64,000 nucleotides of DNA from Dama dama (lineage: Eukaryota > Chordata > Mammalia > Artiodactyla > Cervidae). Below the pieces are notes generated by a model. The model did no database searches. It was not told the DNA's origin and saw only the letters and a list, made by a program, of their open reading frames with translations. The position numbers were made by a program, and so were the translations under genes. Positions 47,942 to 59,639 of this stretch are shown piece by piece (the first letter of the stretch is position 1; each line of letters opens with the position of its first letter). Where the stretch lies: positions 10,992,001 through 11,056,000 of the forward strand of contig NC_083681.1 in the NCBI RefSeq assembly GCF_033118175.1. Direction: 5' to 3'.

Positions 47942-48281
47942 CAGTTGTTCCCCAGCATCCACCAGGGATTGATTCCTAGATCCCTCCTCAGATGCAAAAA
48001 TTTGGGGATGCTTAAGTCCCTTGTATAGAAAGGGATAGTATTTGTATATAATTTACACAATCTTCCTGTATACTTTAAATCATCTCTGGATTAATTGTAA
48101 TAAGTCTAAATGCTATCCAAATACTTGTAAAAACAATGTAAATGCTATATAAATAATTACCTATACAACAAATTTAATTTTTGTTTTTTGGAACTTTCTA
48201 AAATATTTTTCCCCAAATATTTTTGATACACTGTTGTCTGAGTCTGCAGATGCAGAATCCACAGATACGGAGAGTTGACTA
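47942..48281 (+). mobile_element. MER2-type Tigger MITE, nearly complete
   Basis: Starts cagttgttccccagcatcc and ends atacggagagttgacta, both beside TA. Internal blocks tactttaaatcatctctgg and aatgtaaatgctatataaat match the non-autonomous MER2 family. Its 340 bases are close to the usual 345. Confidence 0.8.
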
Positions 48282-48283
48282 TA

Positions 48284-49640
48284 TTTAGATTTTCTTTCAT
48301 GATGTGCCTTGATACCAACAACTTGTTCTACAAGATATTTATTTGAGACTAGGGACATGTTTCACAGTCATGAAAGTGAACAAAAGTTGACAAACATGTA
48401 TCTGGGGGTCATTAGTTTTATATTTTAACTAACTGAGCAAATCAATTGGACCCTTAGGACTTAGAAAAGAAAAAGTATTACTTCTTAAGTGCTTAACTTA
48501 TTGGGCAATGGCTGAGATAAAGAACTGTCTCAGTGGTTTCTTGACGGTTACTTGCTTATCCTCTGAGTTTTTGTTGTTGTTGTTCTACAACTGTAAGAAG
48601 ATATTTATCACTGCAGAATGTACCGTTAGAGCTCAGCACAGATTGAAAAAAAGACTACTGTCATATGGTGACAGTGAACTTGGTGCAATCCCTATGCCAC
48701 CATGGAATTCATTAGGAGAGACAGAGACAGTGGGCTTTTGCAGAAGCACGTAAGTAGAGCAGTCCTGGAGGCTGGATAATTTGTAACAGATGTTCCATAT
48801 AATGAATGGATTATGGGGAGAGTGTCTGCAATGCAGACTATCTCATTCAGTGGGTATGATCAATGCTTCTTATTAGCTTGACTTAACATTCTGTGAACTG
48901 AGGTTGTGAGACAAATATGTGAGCTTTGATTTACTGATACACACATATCAGGTAATAAAATCTCTTTGAAACAGAGATTAGGTATCTCAAATGAAGTTTA
49001 CTAATAACAGTCCTATTTCTTGAGTTGGCACAAAAGAAATAATTACATGAACCAATAACTGCCTGAACTTGTTTAATGCCATATTTTTCTGTGATTAATG
49101 TGCACTAAAATTAACCAAATTAGAACACTGACAAATGAGAAAGCTGACAATTTAGTATAGATGATTAATTTTTGTTAACTTATGTGATTTAGGAAAAAAA
49201 AATCCTTTGTTTGAAATTCTGTACTTTTGACCCAGAATGTTTTAAAAGCTAAGACATAATTCCAGAGGAACTTGAAAACCATTCATACTATTTGTTTTCA
49301 ATTAAAAAAATCTAACTACTTCCAAATCTTTTAGTGTCCTTGGTGCTGTTTATAAAGGCTTTTTACTTTAATTTTTGCATTGCTTCATTGCCAACTAAAA
49401 GTATGCAAAATTTCAGGTAAATATTCATATAATGAATATTTATGTTCTTAAAATATTAAAGACTATGATATAAATCAATTTATAATATTTGGGGGGGTTC
49501 ATTTCATATGCTATCAAGCTGGTTACTTTTAGATAGGCAGATAGTGATGATTGTCACTGGTAGAAAAGCAGTAATCTTAGGGCTCTATTATAGATTCATC
49601 TACATATCTTTTCTAGAATGAAATATAATTTGTGCATTTA
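48284..49640. other. Unique intron sequence
   Basis: No repeat or exon recognised. A plus frame at 48508-48753 ends near a gtaagtag, but lies antisense to CNTN5 and has no recognised domain. Confidence 0.4.
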
Positions 49641-49699
49641 ACTTTTTTTAATTCAGCCTTAGCCTCTTGGTGACTTTGTGTAACTGTACCTCAAGCTCT

Positions 49700-50250
49700 T
49701 ATTTGTTTCACACATAGGAAATTCTCTTGTGCACTAAGGTAGCTATCGTAGTTTGCTCAAAGATGAGACCTCCCACAATGGAATCCACAATGTAAATAAA
49801 TACACTAATATAAGCAATCCACTTCTGGAAAGTGAGGGAAAGCTTCATCAACTCAGTTAACTGAATATACTGAGATGGTCCCAATGGTGTTTCACAGTTC
49901 ATGCTCATGATGGTAAACCCGCAGAGAACACAGTTATACCAGGCTTAAAAACATGCTCATTTGGCCCTGAGGAAGAAGAAGCAACCAAATTGCTCCCATT
50001 CACCTTTAGAATGCTTATCAAAGTGTAAATGAACAAGATGGACAGAACAATCATAAAGTTATCGGATATTTCATCAGTGGATAATCAGATAGGATTGTTT
50101 GTTGGATAAATGTAGACCATCTTCTTGTTTATAGGTACCATGAAGAACAATGATTCACCTCCAACTTCCTAATCTTAATGATTAGGGAAACATATTCTTC
50201 ATCTGGTGAAGAATATCAACAACAGTGTCTTGCATTTTCTGAAAAGCATT
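49700..50250 (-). pseudogene. Possible degraded protein-coding remnant, unidentified
   Basis: On the minus strand two non-contiguous frames read like membrane-protein text. One, about 49910-50130, contains STDEISDNFMIVLSILFIYT and a Ser-rich patch. The next, 49708-49908, contains KLSLTFQKWIAYISVFIYIV, a plausible membrane segment, and ends at a stop. They are separated by a frame change, and stops occur upstream. I do not recognise the family. It could be an old processed pseudogene, a diverged transposon or chance. Confidence 0.22.
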
Positions 50251-50274
50251 CCACCACTTGAAATCTCAATTCAT

Positions 50275-50410
50275 TTTCTTATTAAATCTGCAACTTGGAT
50301 ATTGTGTCCCCATTTTACAAATGAAGAATCCAGAAGAGGTAAAATGACTTGCCTCCAGTTATCCAGGAGATAAAGAGTTAGATCCAAATCCTGGCCTGAG
50401 GTTATTTTTA
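50275..50410 (+). mobile_element. MIR-like SINE
   Basis: gtgtccccattttacaaatgaagaatcc, gtaaaatgacttgcctcc and gagttagatccaaatcctgg are a clear MIR core. Confidence 0.75.
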
Positions 50411-52160
50411 GGATGCTACAATATATGGGCTGTGTAACCTGGCTTCTATCACACCCATTTTAAAAAACACCAGTCATCTTTAAGTTGGGCTATTGAGATT
50501 CAGCAAACATTTACAGTGCACCAGCTATAAATTAGTGCAGCATTAAGGGCACAGTTGCCCAAAGATCTTTTTTCCAAACAGCACAAGTACAGCAGATCTT
50601 TTCCCACTACTTTTTGCACATTTTGAATTTATGCAGTTTTATTTTCTCACAGCAATAATTAACCTCGCAGCTGTCATTTTTATGTCTCAGTTTTTCAATA
50701 GTTGACCACTTTGACTTTTGTAGAGATAATTCTCTGTTTTAATAAACTGCTTTTTTTTTTTTGGCAAAAGTAGGAACTATTTTTTCCTTTCCTTCTCAGT
50801 TTTTTAGGTACCTCACCAATGATTCGCAAATTTCCAAAAGCAAAATCTACTGTTATACTCCATCTATAACATAGGAACCCATGTACTCATGACTGCCAAT
50901 CTTTACAAATAATGTATTAAAGAGATTTTCTCCATAAGTACTAAGCAACATGTTTTACATAATTTAGTTTAGAAAAAATAAAAAAGACATCAATTTTGAA
51001 AGATTTTTTTAATCAAGAATGAGTGGCTTATTCTTTTTTTTTCCTCATCATCTGCTGTTCAGTTTCGTCCCTACTCTTTCACCTCACTTGCTCTAACTCA
51101 TTAGAAAGCTAATTGCCTTTGTGATTCCAAATTAAGGAGTAGTGAAATGGAGACATTACCTTTACCAGGTGTTTGGGAGGACAAAATCCAATTTGCAGTA
51201 AAAGTTTCTTCCAATCAGTGTTAGCCCTCTGTTCAGGCTGCATGGATTTTGTGTGGGTTAATGAAGAATCATTCAGAGTCCAGGCTATATGTTGTATTGT
51301 GTTACACAAAATCAAGAAAATAATTAAGAATTGAGTACTCTGGAATATAAATTGAAGTAAAACAAGATTTGGGGATAGAATCTAAAGTGAACTTACCAAT
51401 TTTGTATTATCTTCCTTGGGGATATGCCCAGTCATTGTGTTGACATCCAGCAGAATTTTTGCTTGGAACTTGGATTCCACATGTGGATACCAAAAAAGGG
51501 CCATGTAATAATGTATACATATGCCCTGCAAAACTATTCTGGGCTTTCCCCGAAAACAAATTACTACCCAATATTCAAAAGACATGCTAAAACAATTTAT
51601 GTAAAAGTCACAGGAAACAGTGCATTCAGGGAAATAAAAAGGTTAGGTTTCAGAAAGTTTAGGTTCAAAAGGCTAGGTTTCCTAAACCAACTGTTGGTTG
51701 GTTAGGCTGTGTCTACATAAAGTATACGAAAAGTAGGTAGGATGACATTTCCAAGCAATTCAAACAAATGAATAGACATATAAAATGTACTTCTGATATT
51801 TTAGCTAAGCAACATTGGTGACCTTAAGGACATCCTTTTGAAAATCAAAGACCATTTTTTGTTTGTTTGTTTGTTTTCTGCTGTTTTGTCTTCAAGGCTC
51901 TTAACATAATTCACTTATAAGTAGATGAGAAACAATGAACATCAAAGTTTTGAAAGAATAGGGACTGCAACTGGGCGGAAGTTTAGGCACTCTTTTAAAG
52001 CAACTGGCCATTTTTTTCTTGCTTAATAATTGGGGCAATTGGAAGAAAGTTTAAAATGAGAGAACAAGGAGAGATCATGTAGAAAGTGGTCTATTATTGA
52101 CTGATTCTTACTATTCCTGAGGATATTTTGTCCAGAAGTGATTTCTTTCTATTAAAACAT
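50411..52160. other. Unique intron sequence
   Basis: No exon or repeat family recognised. Short tracts include T12 near 50750 and a (GTTT)n run at 51857-51878. Confidence 0.45.
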
Positions 52161-52164
52161 AAAA

Positions 52165-52375
52165 TGTTTAGAAAACAAGCCCCACAAGATGTCCTGAGAC
52201 AAGTCCCAAAGAGGTTAGTTTCCTTATCTGCAAACTGGAATTAAAAATAGTAACCCTCTCATATTGTTCTTATAGGACACTCTAGATATATAAGATGAAA
52301 TAACTCATAGAGAGACTTTAACACAGTTCTTGGCATATAGGAAGAACTTAACAAATATTAGCTGTTTCATCAATA
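52165..52375 (+). mobile_element. MIR-like SINE
   Basis: gtttccttatctgcaaactgg, aatagtaaccctctcatattgttc and cagttcttggcatataggaag follow the MIR order. Confidence 0.65.
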
Positions 52376-52514
52376 GAGCTTATGATCAGAAAGCAAAATG
52401 TGCTGCTCATATATCTGTAATCATACTCTTTGTATTATATTATAAAAAGTGTCCCTTCATGCTGGGGACATAAGTTGCTTGTGATTAGCTGTAACACAAT
52501 GCCTGTTTCATATT

Positions 52515-52736
52515 GTGCATGCATGCGAAGTCACTTCAGTCATGTCCAGATCTTTGTGACCCTATGGACTGTTGCTCCTCTGTCCATGGGATTCTCCAGG
52601 CAAGGATACTGAAGTGGGTTGTCATGCACCCCCCCCCCCCAGGGGATCTTCCCAACTCAGGGATCGAACCCTGGTCTTCTGTGTCTCCTGCACTGGCAGG
52701 CAGGTTCTTCACCACTTGTGCCACCTGGGAAGTCCT
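52515..52736 (-). mobile_element. Bov-tA SINE with C12 tract
   Basis: Antisense copy from gtgcatgcatgcgaagtcac to gccacctgggaagtcc. A run of 12 C at 52629-52640 replaces the usual ccctcctcc. Confidence 0.88.
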
Positions 52737-52974
52737 CTGCCATGTATTATGTGCCCTATAAATGGTTGATGAATAGCTACTGAATGAATGAGAGAAGAGT
52801 GAGCAAGGGCTAAAGTTGAGCAACCTGCTCAAAGTCACACACCTAGTTAGAGCTTTTGGGGACGCGGAACATTCTGACTTCAAACCCTACGCTTTCCTTA
52901 AGATCCTGCACGGCTTTTCATATATTGTCACTTACCTCTCTCCACTTACTCTGATTTCATTATTACACTGAATT

Positions 52975-54025
52975 TGCCCTTGTCAAGGTCATCAATTATC
53001 TCAAACTGCTCAAACCAGCGGTATCTATTTGTTCTTGATTTACTTGCATTTGACACTGAAGGCTGTTTCCTCCTACCTGAAATTGCCTTTTCCTGTCTTT
53101 GGTGTCTTTGGTGTCTTTGATCTTCCACTTAGTTGCTCTGTCTGGCAGCTACTTCCCCATCTTCATGTAGCTTCCTTCTCTTCCTCAACGTCAGTGTTTC
53201 TGAAGCTTCTGTGTTGAGCTTCTTCCCCTTCTCATTCTTCACATGCTGTCTTTGCAATTTCATTTTCATCTCATCATGCTGAAATTTACATCTCAGTTCA
53301 ACCCTATTCTCTCCCGATCTCTGTAGCCACAAATCTATTTACTTACTGGATATTTCTCTCTGGAGAGCCTTATCTTAACTGCTCTTCCTTCAATCCCCAA
53401 TTCGCCTATCTCCTTATCTTCCAGATAAATTGAAAAGCATGACCATTCTTAATTAGGATGGCCACTTAATTTATCATCTAAACCCGGACAATTTTGAGAG
53501 AAAGGACTTCATCAATAATTATGCTGGGTCTCCGAGTTTAACCTGGAACTGGCTTGGTCTAAGCAGACTGTACGTCTCTCCTCCCATTGACCACTCAGTT
53601 AAGTATTACCGCTGGGATTTATCCTGGCCTCCTCTTCTCATTTTGCATAATGTGAGCCACCAAGTTCTGTAGATCTTGTCTCCTTCCTAGCTCTTTAACA
53701 TATGTGTTTCTTTCCATCTCAATTACCATTGTCTTTTATCAGACCCTTCTTATTTCTTATCAGGATTATTGCCATGGTCTCCCATTTGGTCTCATGCTCC
53801 TCTAAAACATGCCCTGCTTTGTCAGAATGATCCTCTTGAAGTGCATAGCTAATTCCATGCCTTTCCAGTTTTGGCCCTTTAATGGCTATCTATAATCTGT
53901 GGCATAAAGGTAAGCTCTTTCCCATAACATCAGACTTATACCCAATCCTGCCTCACCACTTATCCTTCTTGCACACTAAAACTGTCTCGGTATATAGTAG
54001 GTACTCACTAAACAATAAATAAAAT
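52975..54025 (+). mobile_element. L2 LINE remnant, sense
   Basis: gcccttgtcaaggtcatcaat, ttacttactggatatttctc, aggattattgccatggtctc, gaatgatcctcttgaagtgc and gcctttccagttttggcc follow the L2 ORF to 3' order. It ends near atatagtaggtactcactaaac, the L2 3' end. No intact frame. Confidence 0.68.
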
Positions 54026-54029
54026 CAGC

Positions 54030-57000
54030 ATGTAAAACATAACCCCACATACCAAGAACTTGCTTCAACCAGTTTACGTAAGTGAAAAGTAATAGTAGAT
54101 GTCTTTTTTATAATAGGACGGACACATAAAAAAAACATGTAAGATTTGTGGAGCAAAATACAAAGTGAATTGTGATTACCTTTCAATTTGTGGTTCAGAA
54201 ATATGTGTGATATAAAACTTATTTGATTAGATTTTTCTTAAAATGGAAGAGGGAAGTCAATGTGCTTGTTTCATAATAGCAAAATGCTCCCCAGAAAGTC
54301 TAAGTCAGTTGATGGAAATATCAGTTCCTAAAAGAGAACTTGGCTTCTGGCAGGCACTCAATATTTGTTGAGTACCTAAATATAAGAAATTTAGTCTCCA
54401 TCAGTTGGTTGTCTATATACAGTGACAATTCATTTGTTCATTTTATGTATAACTGTGGCAAGCATTTGGTCATTTGATCAAGTCACTCCAGTCAACTATT
54501 ATTTCAGTGAACCAAACTAAATGTTGCACAGAAAATCCACAGTCAAAAATGTTACTTTTTAGTCAGTTGTTAGAGTTCCCAGATTAGCAAGCAAGCACAT
54601 GAAAAGTACAAGAGAAAAAAAACTAAACAGCTATTCAGCATCTAAGAGAAATTGTATAGATGTCAATCAAACTAGTTAATGTAGAAAATGTCTAAGCAAG
54701 TGATTTGTATACATTATTTTATGTGTCTTACCCAATACTAGTGACAGTAGTGATCTAAAATTCCCACAGTGCTATACAGGATATTCTAATAAGACTTTGC
54801 AATGAATGAGATTAGATTTTCTTCTAGACAAGGACATTTTATTTTATATCTCAATTTTAAAGCTTTTTTAAATATTGGAAAAACAAATATATTAACCAAA
54901 TAATTTCTATTCTGCTCTAAAATATAAATTATTGGCAAATTTGTTTAATATTAATATTAACATTAAAATTACACTGAAAGCATTTGTTATTGTTCTTTTG
55001 AGCCTAAAATACCAGCACATCATCAAACCCAGCTTTGTTTTTTGTGACTTATAGCTCCTTTTCTTTTTCCCTGGAGACTCTTTTGATTCCAAGACATTAC
55101 TCCACCATATGAAGGCTTATGCAAACTCCAACCCTGTCATTTCATATTAGATTAGTGGTGGAAAAGGAAAACTGTGCGAACTCTGGATAGTTGTGCCAAA
55201 CATTTGTGCATTTTAAAGCTTGAAAGTTTAGTAGTGGTCAGATGGTAAAATACATTTATATCAATTTGGAATCTACACATTTCAAAAGGGTAGTGCTTTG
55301 AGAGATATAAAGGCAGAGAACATTAATACTGGTTAATTTTCAAACCTACATGTATAAGAAATATGTTCAAGATTTTCATTGAGCTTGAGTTTCCTTTTGT
55401 ATTTGGAAAAATGATAGTGTGTACTTGTATCCCTCCAAGGACAAAAAGCAGAAAACTTGAGACTTTTTCTCTCTTGCTGGTGAGGATCACTGAAGAGTAT
55501 ATCTTGGAGAGAATTTGGAGAGTATTTAATCAAAGTTTCCAAGTTGGTTTCCATCAGATGGTAACTGGTATCTTTAGATTATTTTCAACTATTTGAAAAC
55601 AAAACAAAACAGATAACACTTCACAACTAGCTAAAATGTAAATCCTTTTTCTTTGTTTTTCTGTTGGCTAGAGTTGAATTATCTAGTTTGGTAACACTGG
55701 CTACCTCATGAGAAAAGATTTTAGTGGAAATTTAAATAGAAATATGAATTAATGATTACTTCAACATAACGAACAAAATCTTTCAAAACATAAGGCTCTT
55801 GAGGTAGAATAATAGAAAATGATCTTTTGTGTGAAAAGCTGATGAAACCTCTGAGGAGGCTTTAGTATGCTATTTTTATAGATGAGCAAACACATTAAAA
55901 CGACTTTGTTATAGCTGATCCTCCCCTTTGCTAAAGTCCTTTTGTTCCTGTAGCTTCATACATAATTTGATGCTGTGCCTGGCTGACTTCGTGGTGTATT
56001 ACTTCTGCAGTCACACAAGGTCCCTGTCTTAGAAGGTGCCTATGCTTGGATTAATGTTCTGCTGTCACTGTCTTAAGATTCTTGTCAAACTTTTGCATTT
56101 TCATTTTGCACCAGGACCCACAACTTATGAAGTCAGTCCTATAGCTATGCCTATGGATTTTCATAGCATTTCATTATTTCCCCTAAAAGATGTAGGTTAT
56201 CTAGGGAGCTTTCTTCCTTGGTGTTTCTCACCCCATTCCCAAAGGTGGTTCTCACACTAGCGGACAAGCCACTTGGTCTCACACAGAGGGCTGAGATCTT
56301 GGCATCTACATCTGTTTCTATTCTGCAGCAGGGCTTGCTACAGAGCAGGTACCAGATGAATGGGTGAGTGAATAAATAAATGGCAAATTATCAACAGATG
56401 CCTGTGACTTATTTAACTGGCACAACAAATTCTTAATAGCTTCTGTTTTGAAATAAAAAGTGACAAGGTTGATCAGCAGAGACTCAAGGTAAAATATTCA
56501 AGGAAAAATATTGGAAAGCATAAACGGAATTGAACTGATGAGATGTTTGAAGCAAGTAAGATTGAAAGACACTCTGAACTCCAGGTTGACTCAGAAGTGA
56601 TAGATGGAAGGAGGAATGAATAGTTAAAAGCAGTCAGATTTTTCTCAACAAATTGTGTCCTGAAGTAGATTCTTTCTTCTCAAATTCAGTTTAATACGTG
56701 TCATATCTATCTTGTAAATTGTAATTCAGGGAAGAAAAGTTGTCATTCAAGTTTGGGGAAAAGAGGGTATACAGGCAGTGCGTTCAGAAAGAACCAAGAG
56801 ATTGTGGATTGTTCTTTGACTGTGTATGCCAAGACTTTCTTGATCTACTGTTTTTCATTAATTAATAACAGAGCAATCTAAATAAAAATTTGTATGATGA
56901 AGTGCATTTTTTATTGTTTTCTCTGCCTGTGGGCAGAATAGACAGAGCTCAGCCTCAGGTTCCCAGTTAGTTTAGCTAAATGCATTTTATTCTTTAAACC

Positions 57001-57585
57001 ATGATAGTTTCTTACCCTTATATTCTCTTCGGGAAACATATTTCTGACAGTTTTGTAAAATAAAATAACAAAAAACTAACACTTCTTTCTCTGTTGTGTT
57101 TTATGTTGTGTTTGGTCACCTCTCATAATGCTTGGGAGTATCAGTTCTTTACAAATTGTGTCTTCCCCTCAGTGAGGTTATCCCTTAATGGTCTATCTCC
57201 TTTACCATAAAGAATATAATACAGTTTTATCCATCTTTAAAGAGGTTCCCTGTAGCATTGTCTAGATTTACTTTCTCCCTTGTTGCTGTATCACACTTGA
57301 GTAAGTGACTTAAATTGTGCACAGATGTCCAGGTGTGGCTTTAATTTCTTTTTATATTCTGGCAAAATAACTTATTTTAAGTTCATTACTTCTATTATGA
57401 GTCTCCAAATTATGCATGGTGCTGTTATAAGGCTGGTTCACTGAATATTAAGTATATGAGAGCAAGCAATTTTATGCTTCAGATGATTATTTATGAGAAA
57501 ATTCAATTTTTGGAGGATGATAATGATGGTGGAATAGAGGTGAATAATAGCACTGACATTCACAAGCAAAATAAAGCAACAGTGG
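54030..57585. other. Repeat-poor intron
   Basis: Almost no recognised repeats apart from short L2-like 3' ends near 54340-54380 and 56330-56390. No exon recognised. The open frames here are short and without domains. Confidence 0.45.
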
Positions 57586-57589
57586 AAAC

Positions 57590-57775
57590 AAGCATTTGGG
57601 GGAAAGACAGCTTTCAAGCAGTGCGTGAGAAGAGACGCAGGGACCAGCTCTAGCCGGGGAAGCTCAGATTCCAAACAAGCACTGATGAGGTCTTAGGGCC
57701 ACACACCGGAGCCCAAATTTAGTGCGCGTGTGGGGTCAGGTGGAGAATTGCAGGATTTGATGAGATGCGCCAAAG
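57590..57775. other. CpG-rich pocket in AT-rich intron
   Basis: About eight CpG sites (in gcgtgag, gacgcag, gccgggg, caccgg, gtgcgcgtg, atgcgcc) in roughly 180 bases, where neighbouring kilobases have very few. No repeat family was recognised in it. It could be a regulatory site or a recent GC-rich insertion. Confidence 0.4.
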
Positions 57776-58199
57776 AATGTCATAGACTTTCTCTAATGGG
57801 AAAGGAGACAATCTCCTAGGTTATCTAGGAGAATATGGACTTAGTCCCCTGTCTCCATGGAAATAGAATTACAGAGTTATAAAAACATATTCCTTGCTAG
57901 CTAAGAATGTTTCGCATTCTCTGAGCTATACAATGAAGGTATCCTATATGAAGTATGGTGAAACTGTCTTTACCATTCTCATTTTATGACACTCGAGTAA
58001 GTGTCCTTTAAGGATTCTGCTGCTAAAATTGTAACCATCATTAGAACACCTTCATCTAGAGAGCTCAGCTTTGGTCCTGTCGCCTGAACTATTAGAAGGC
58101 CCCAAGTTTACAAACCCAATGGTGGGAGGAGTGGGAGAAAGAAGAAGACAGGGTAAAACTATTTTGAGTTTCATGTTACAACATTAAGAGCTGCAATAT

Positions 58200-58870
58200 T
58201 CAAGCATCTGAGTTCCTTCAATTACCAGGAAGCTTCAGAAAGAAAAAAGAAAAAAAACAGAACCTTCACTTCAACTTTTAAATCTGTCTGAGACTAGCCA
58301 GATAGAAGAGGCAAGCTATTTTTACTAGTTTTAGAAAAATAATACAAGTATATAATAGAAAATTGGTGACTTGAAACAACTCACTTCAAATGAAAGCTTG
58401 AGCTGAATGTTGCATGAATATTCAGACAATAGCAGCCTGTTTGAAATTGCTATTGAGTGTAATTCCAAATTTCTGCATTTTATCATCTCCTAGGCATAAA
58501 GCCAAAGGCTAAAAGAACAGAACATAAAAAAGTCGAGCCTGAATTATATTCTAAACGCTGTTGAGTTTAATTTTACTTACAAAGCCGAATGTTACTTTGC
58601 CACTTAAATATGCCCCTCGCAGCCCTGTAAAAATACCTGGCTTCTTGTTATCAGGCTCTAAATTGTGTTATTCATTTAGAAAGCTCCAATTTTAAGAGCA
58701 TCATTCTAAATTACTAGGCAAGTGCTACACAACAAATACACATAATCTAAAACCGACTGTAGTGAGAGAATAAAGCAATTTTCTATAAAATTGATTGCAG
58801 TGTGTGGCTTGCCATTCCATAAGCCTTGTAACTTGAAAGGCATAAAGGAAAAATTTTAGCTAAATGAAAT
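58200..58870. other. Candidate conserved non-coding block
   Basis: No recognised repeat, and a mixed composition rich in TAAT and ATTA cores and CAAT-type motifs (attgctattgagtgtaattcc, aaagcaattttctataaaattgattgc). The texture is that of deeply conserved intronic enhancers. This is an impression, not a measured conservation. Confidence 0.25.
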
Positions 58871-59487
58871 ATCATGAGAGGATGAGCACTTTAAAAAGCT
58901 GATGTTTTGTAATTGAGTAATACAGATACACATTCTTGTTATAAATTTGGAGATGAGTTCAAATAACCTTCGGAATAGAAACAAACACACGCAAAAAATG
59001 AGCATTCTGCCACTCACCCAGATACACATCTGTTTCAAAACAATGTTTTACTTGGACCAGCAGTAGATGCACTACCCCAAATCAATAAACCTTGGGTGAC
59101 ACATACAACTAAAACAGATGATGAAGCTTACATAGGCCTTGTATTTCCTGCTCAAGATTTTTATAGTATTAATGAATTATTGAAAATTATGATTGGAAAA
59201 CACTCCAAGTGAATAAAACAAGTTAATGTAAGATATAAGTTTTTGTTGCAAATTGTGTAATTTTTCTTTGTAGAGATCATGCAAGGGGTCTTAGCATGCA
59301 GTAGTCACACCAGTCAAATGTGATTTTTTTGAGACCAAAGAGGGAGAGGTGGGATTCTGGTAATATTCTAGCTCTTGTCTTAAATAGCAATTTCTTGGTG
59401 TGATTACTTTATGATTTTTTTTCTTTGAGCTGTATACCTATACAAATATGATTTTTGTATTTTTATGCAGATATATTGTATCTCCAT

Positions 59488-59632
59488 AAAAAAAACAAAA
59501 AAAGAAAAGAAAGAAAAAGGGGGGAAAAAGAAAAGAGAAAGAGGGCACAAATAAAGGAATGAAGGAGGCAGAGAAAGAAAGGGAAAGACAGAGAGAAAAA
59601 GAAAGAAAGGAAGAAAGAAAAAGAGAAAATGC
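59488..59632. repeat. Polypurine tract
   Basis: About 145 bases of almost only A and G on the plus strand (gaaa, ggaaga and gagaaag units). The minus frame 59404-59697 is its Phe/Ser/Leu-rich shadow, not a gene. Confidence 0.9.
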
Positions 59633-59639
59633 ATGCTTA

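Noticed and set aside
48508..48753. Plus-strand frame ending near gtaagtag, a possible exon
   Set aside because: No recognised domain and no convincing acceptor; antisense to CNTN5.
51640..51710. ggttag-like repeats suggesting interstitial telomere sequence
   Set aside because: Only a few irregular gttagg/ctaggtt motifs, not tandem TTAGGG.
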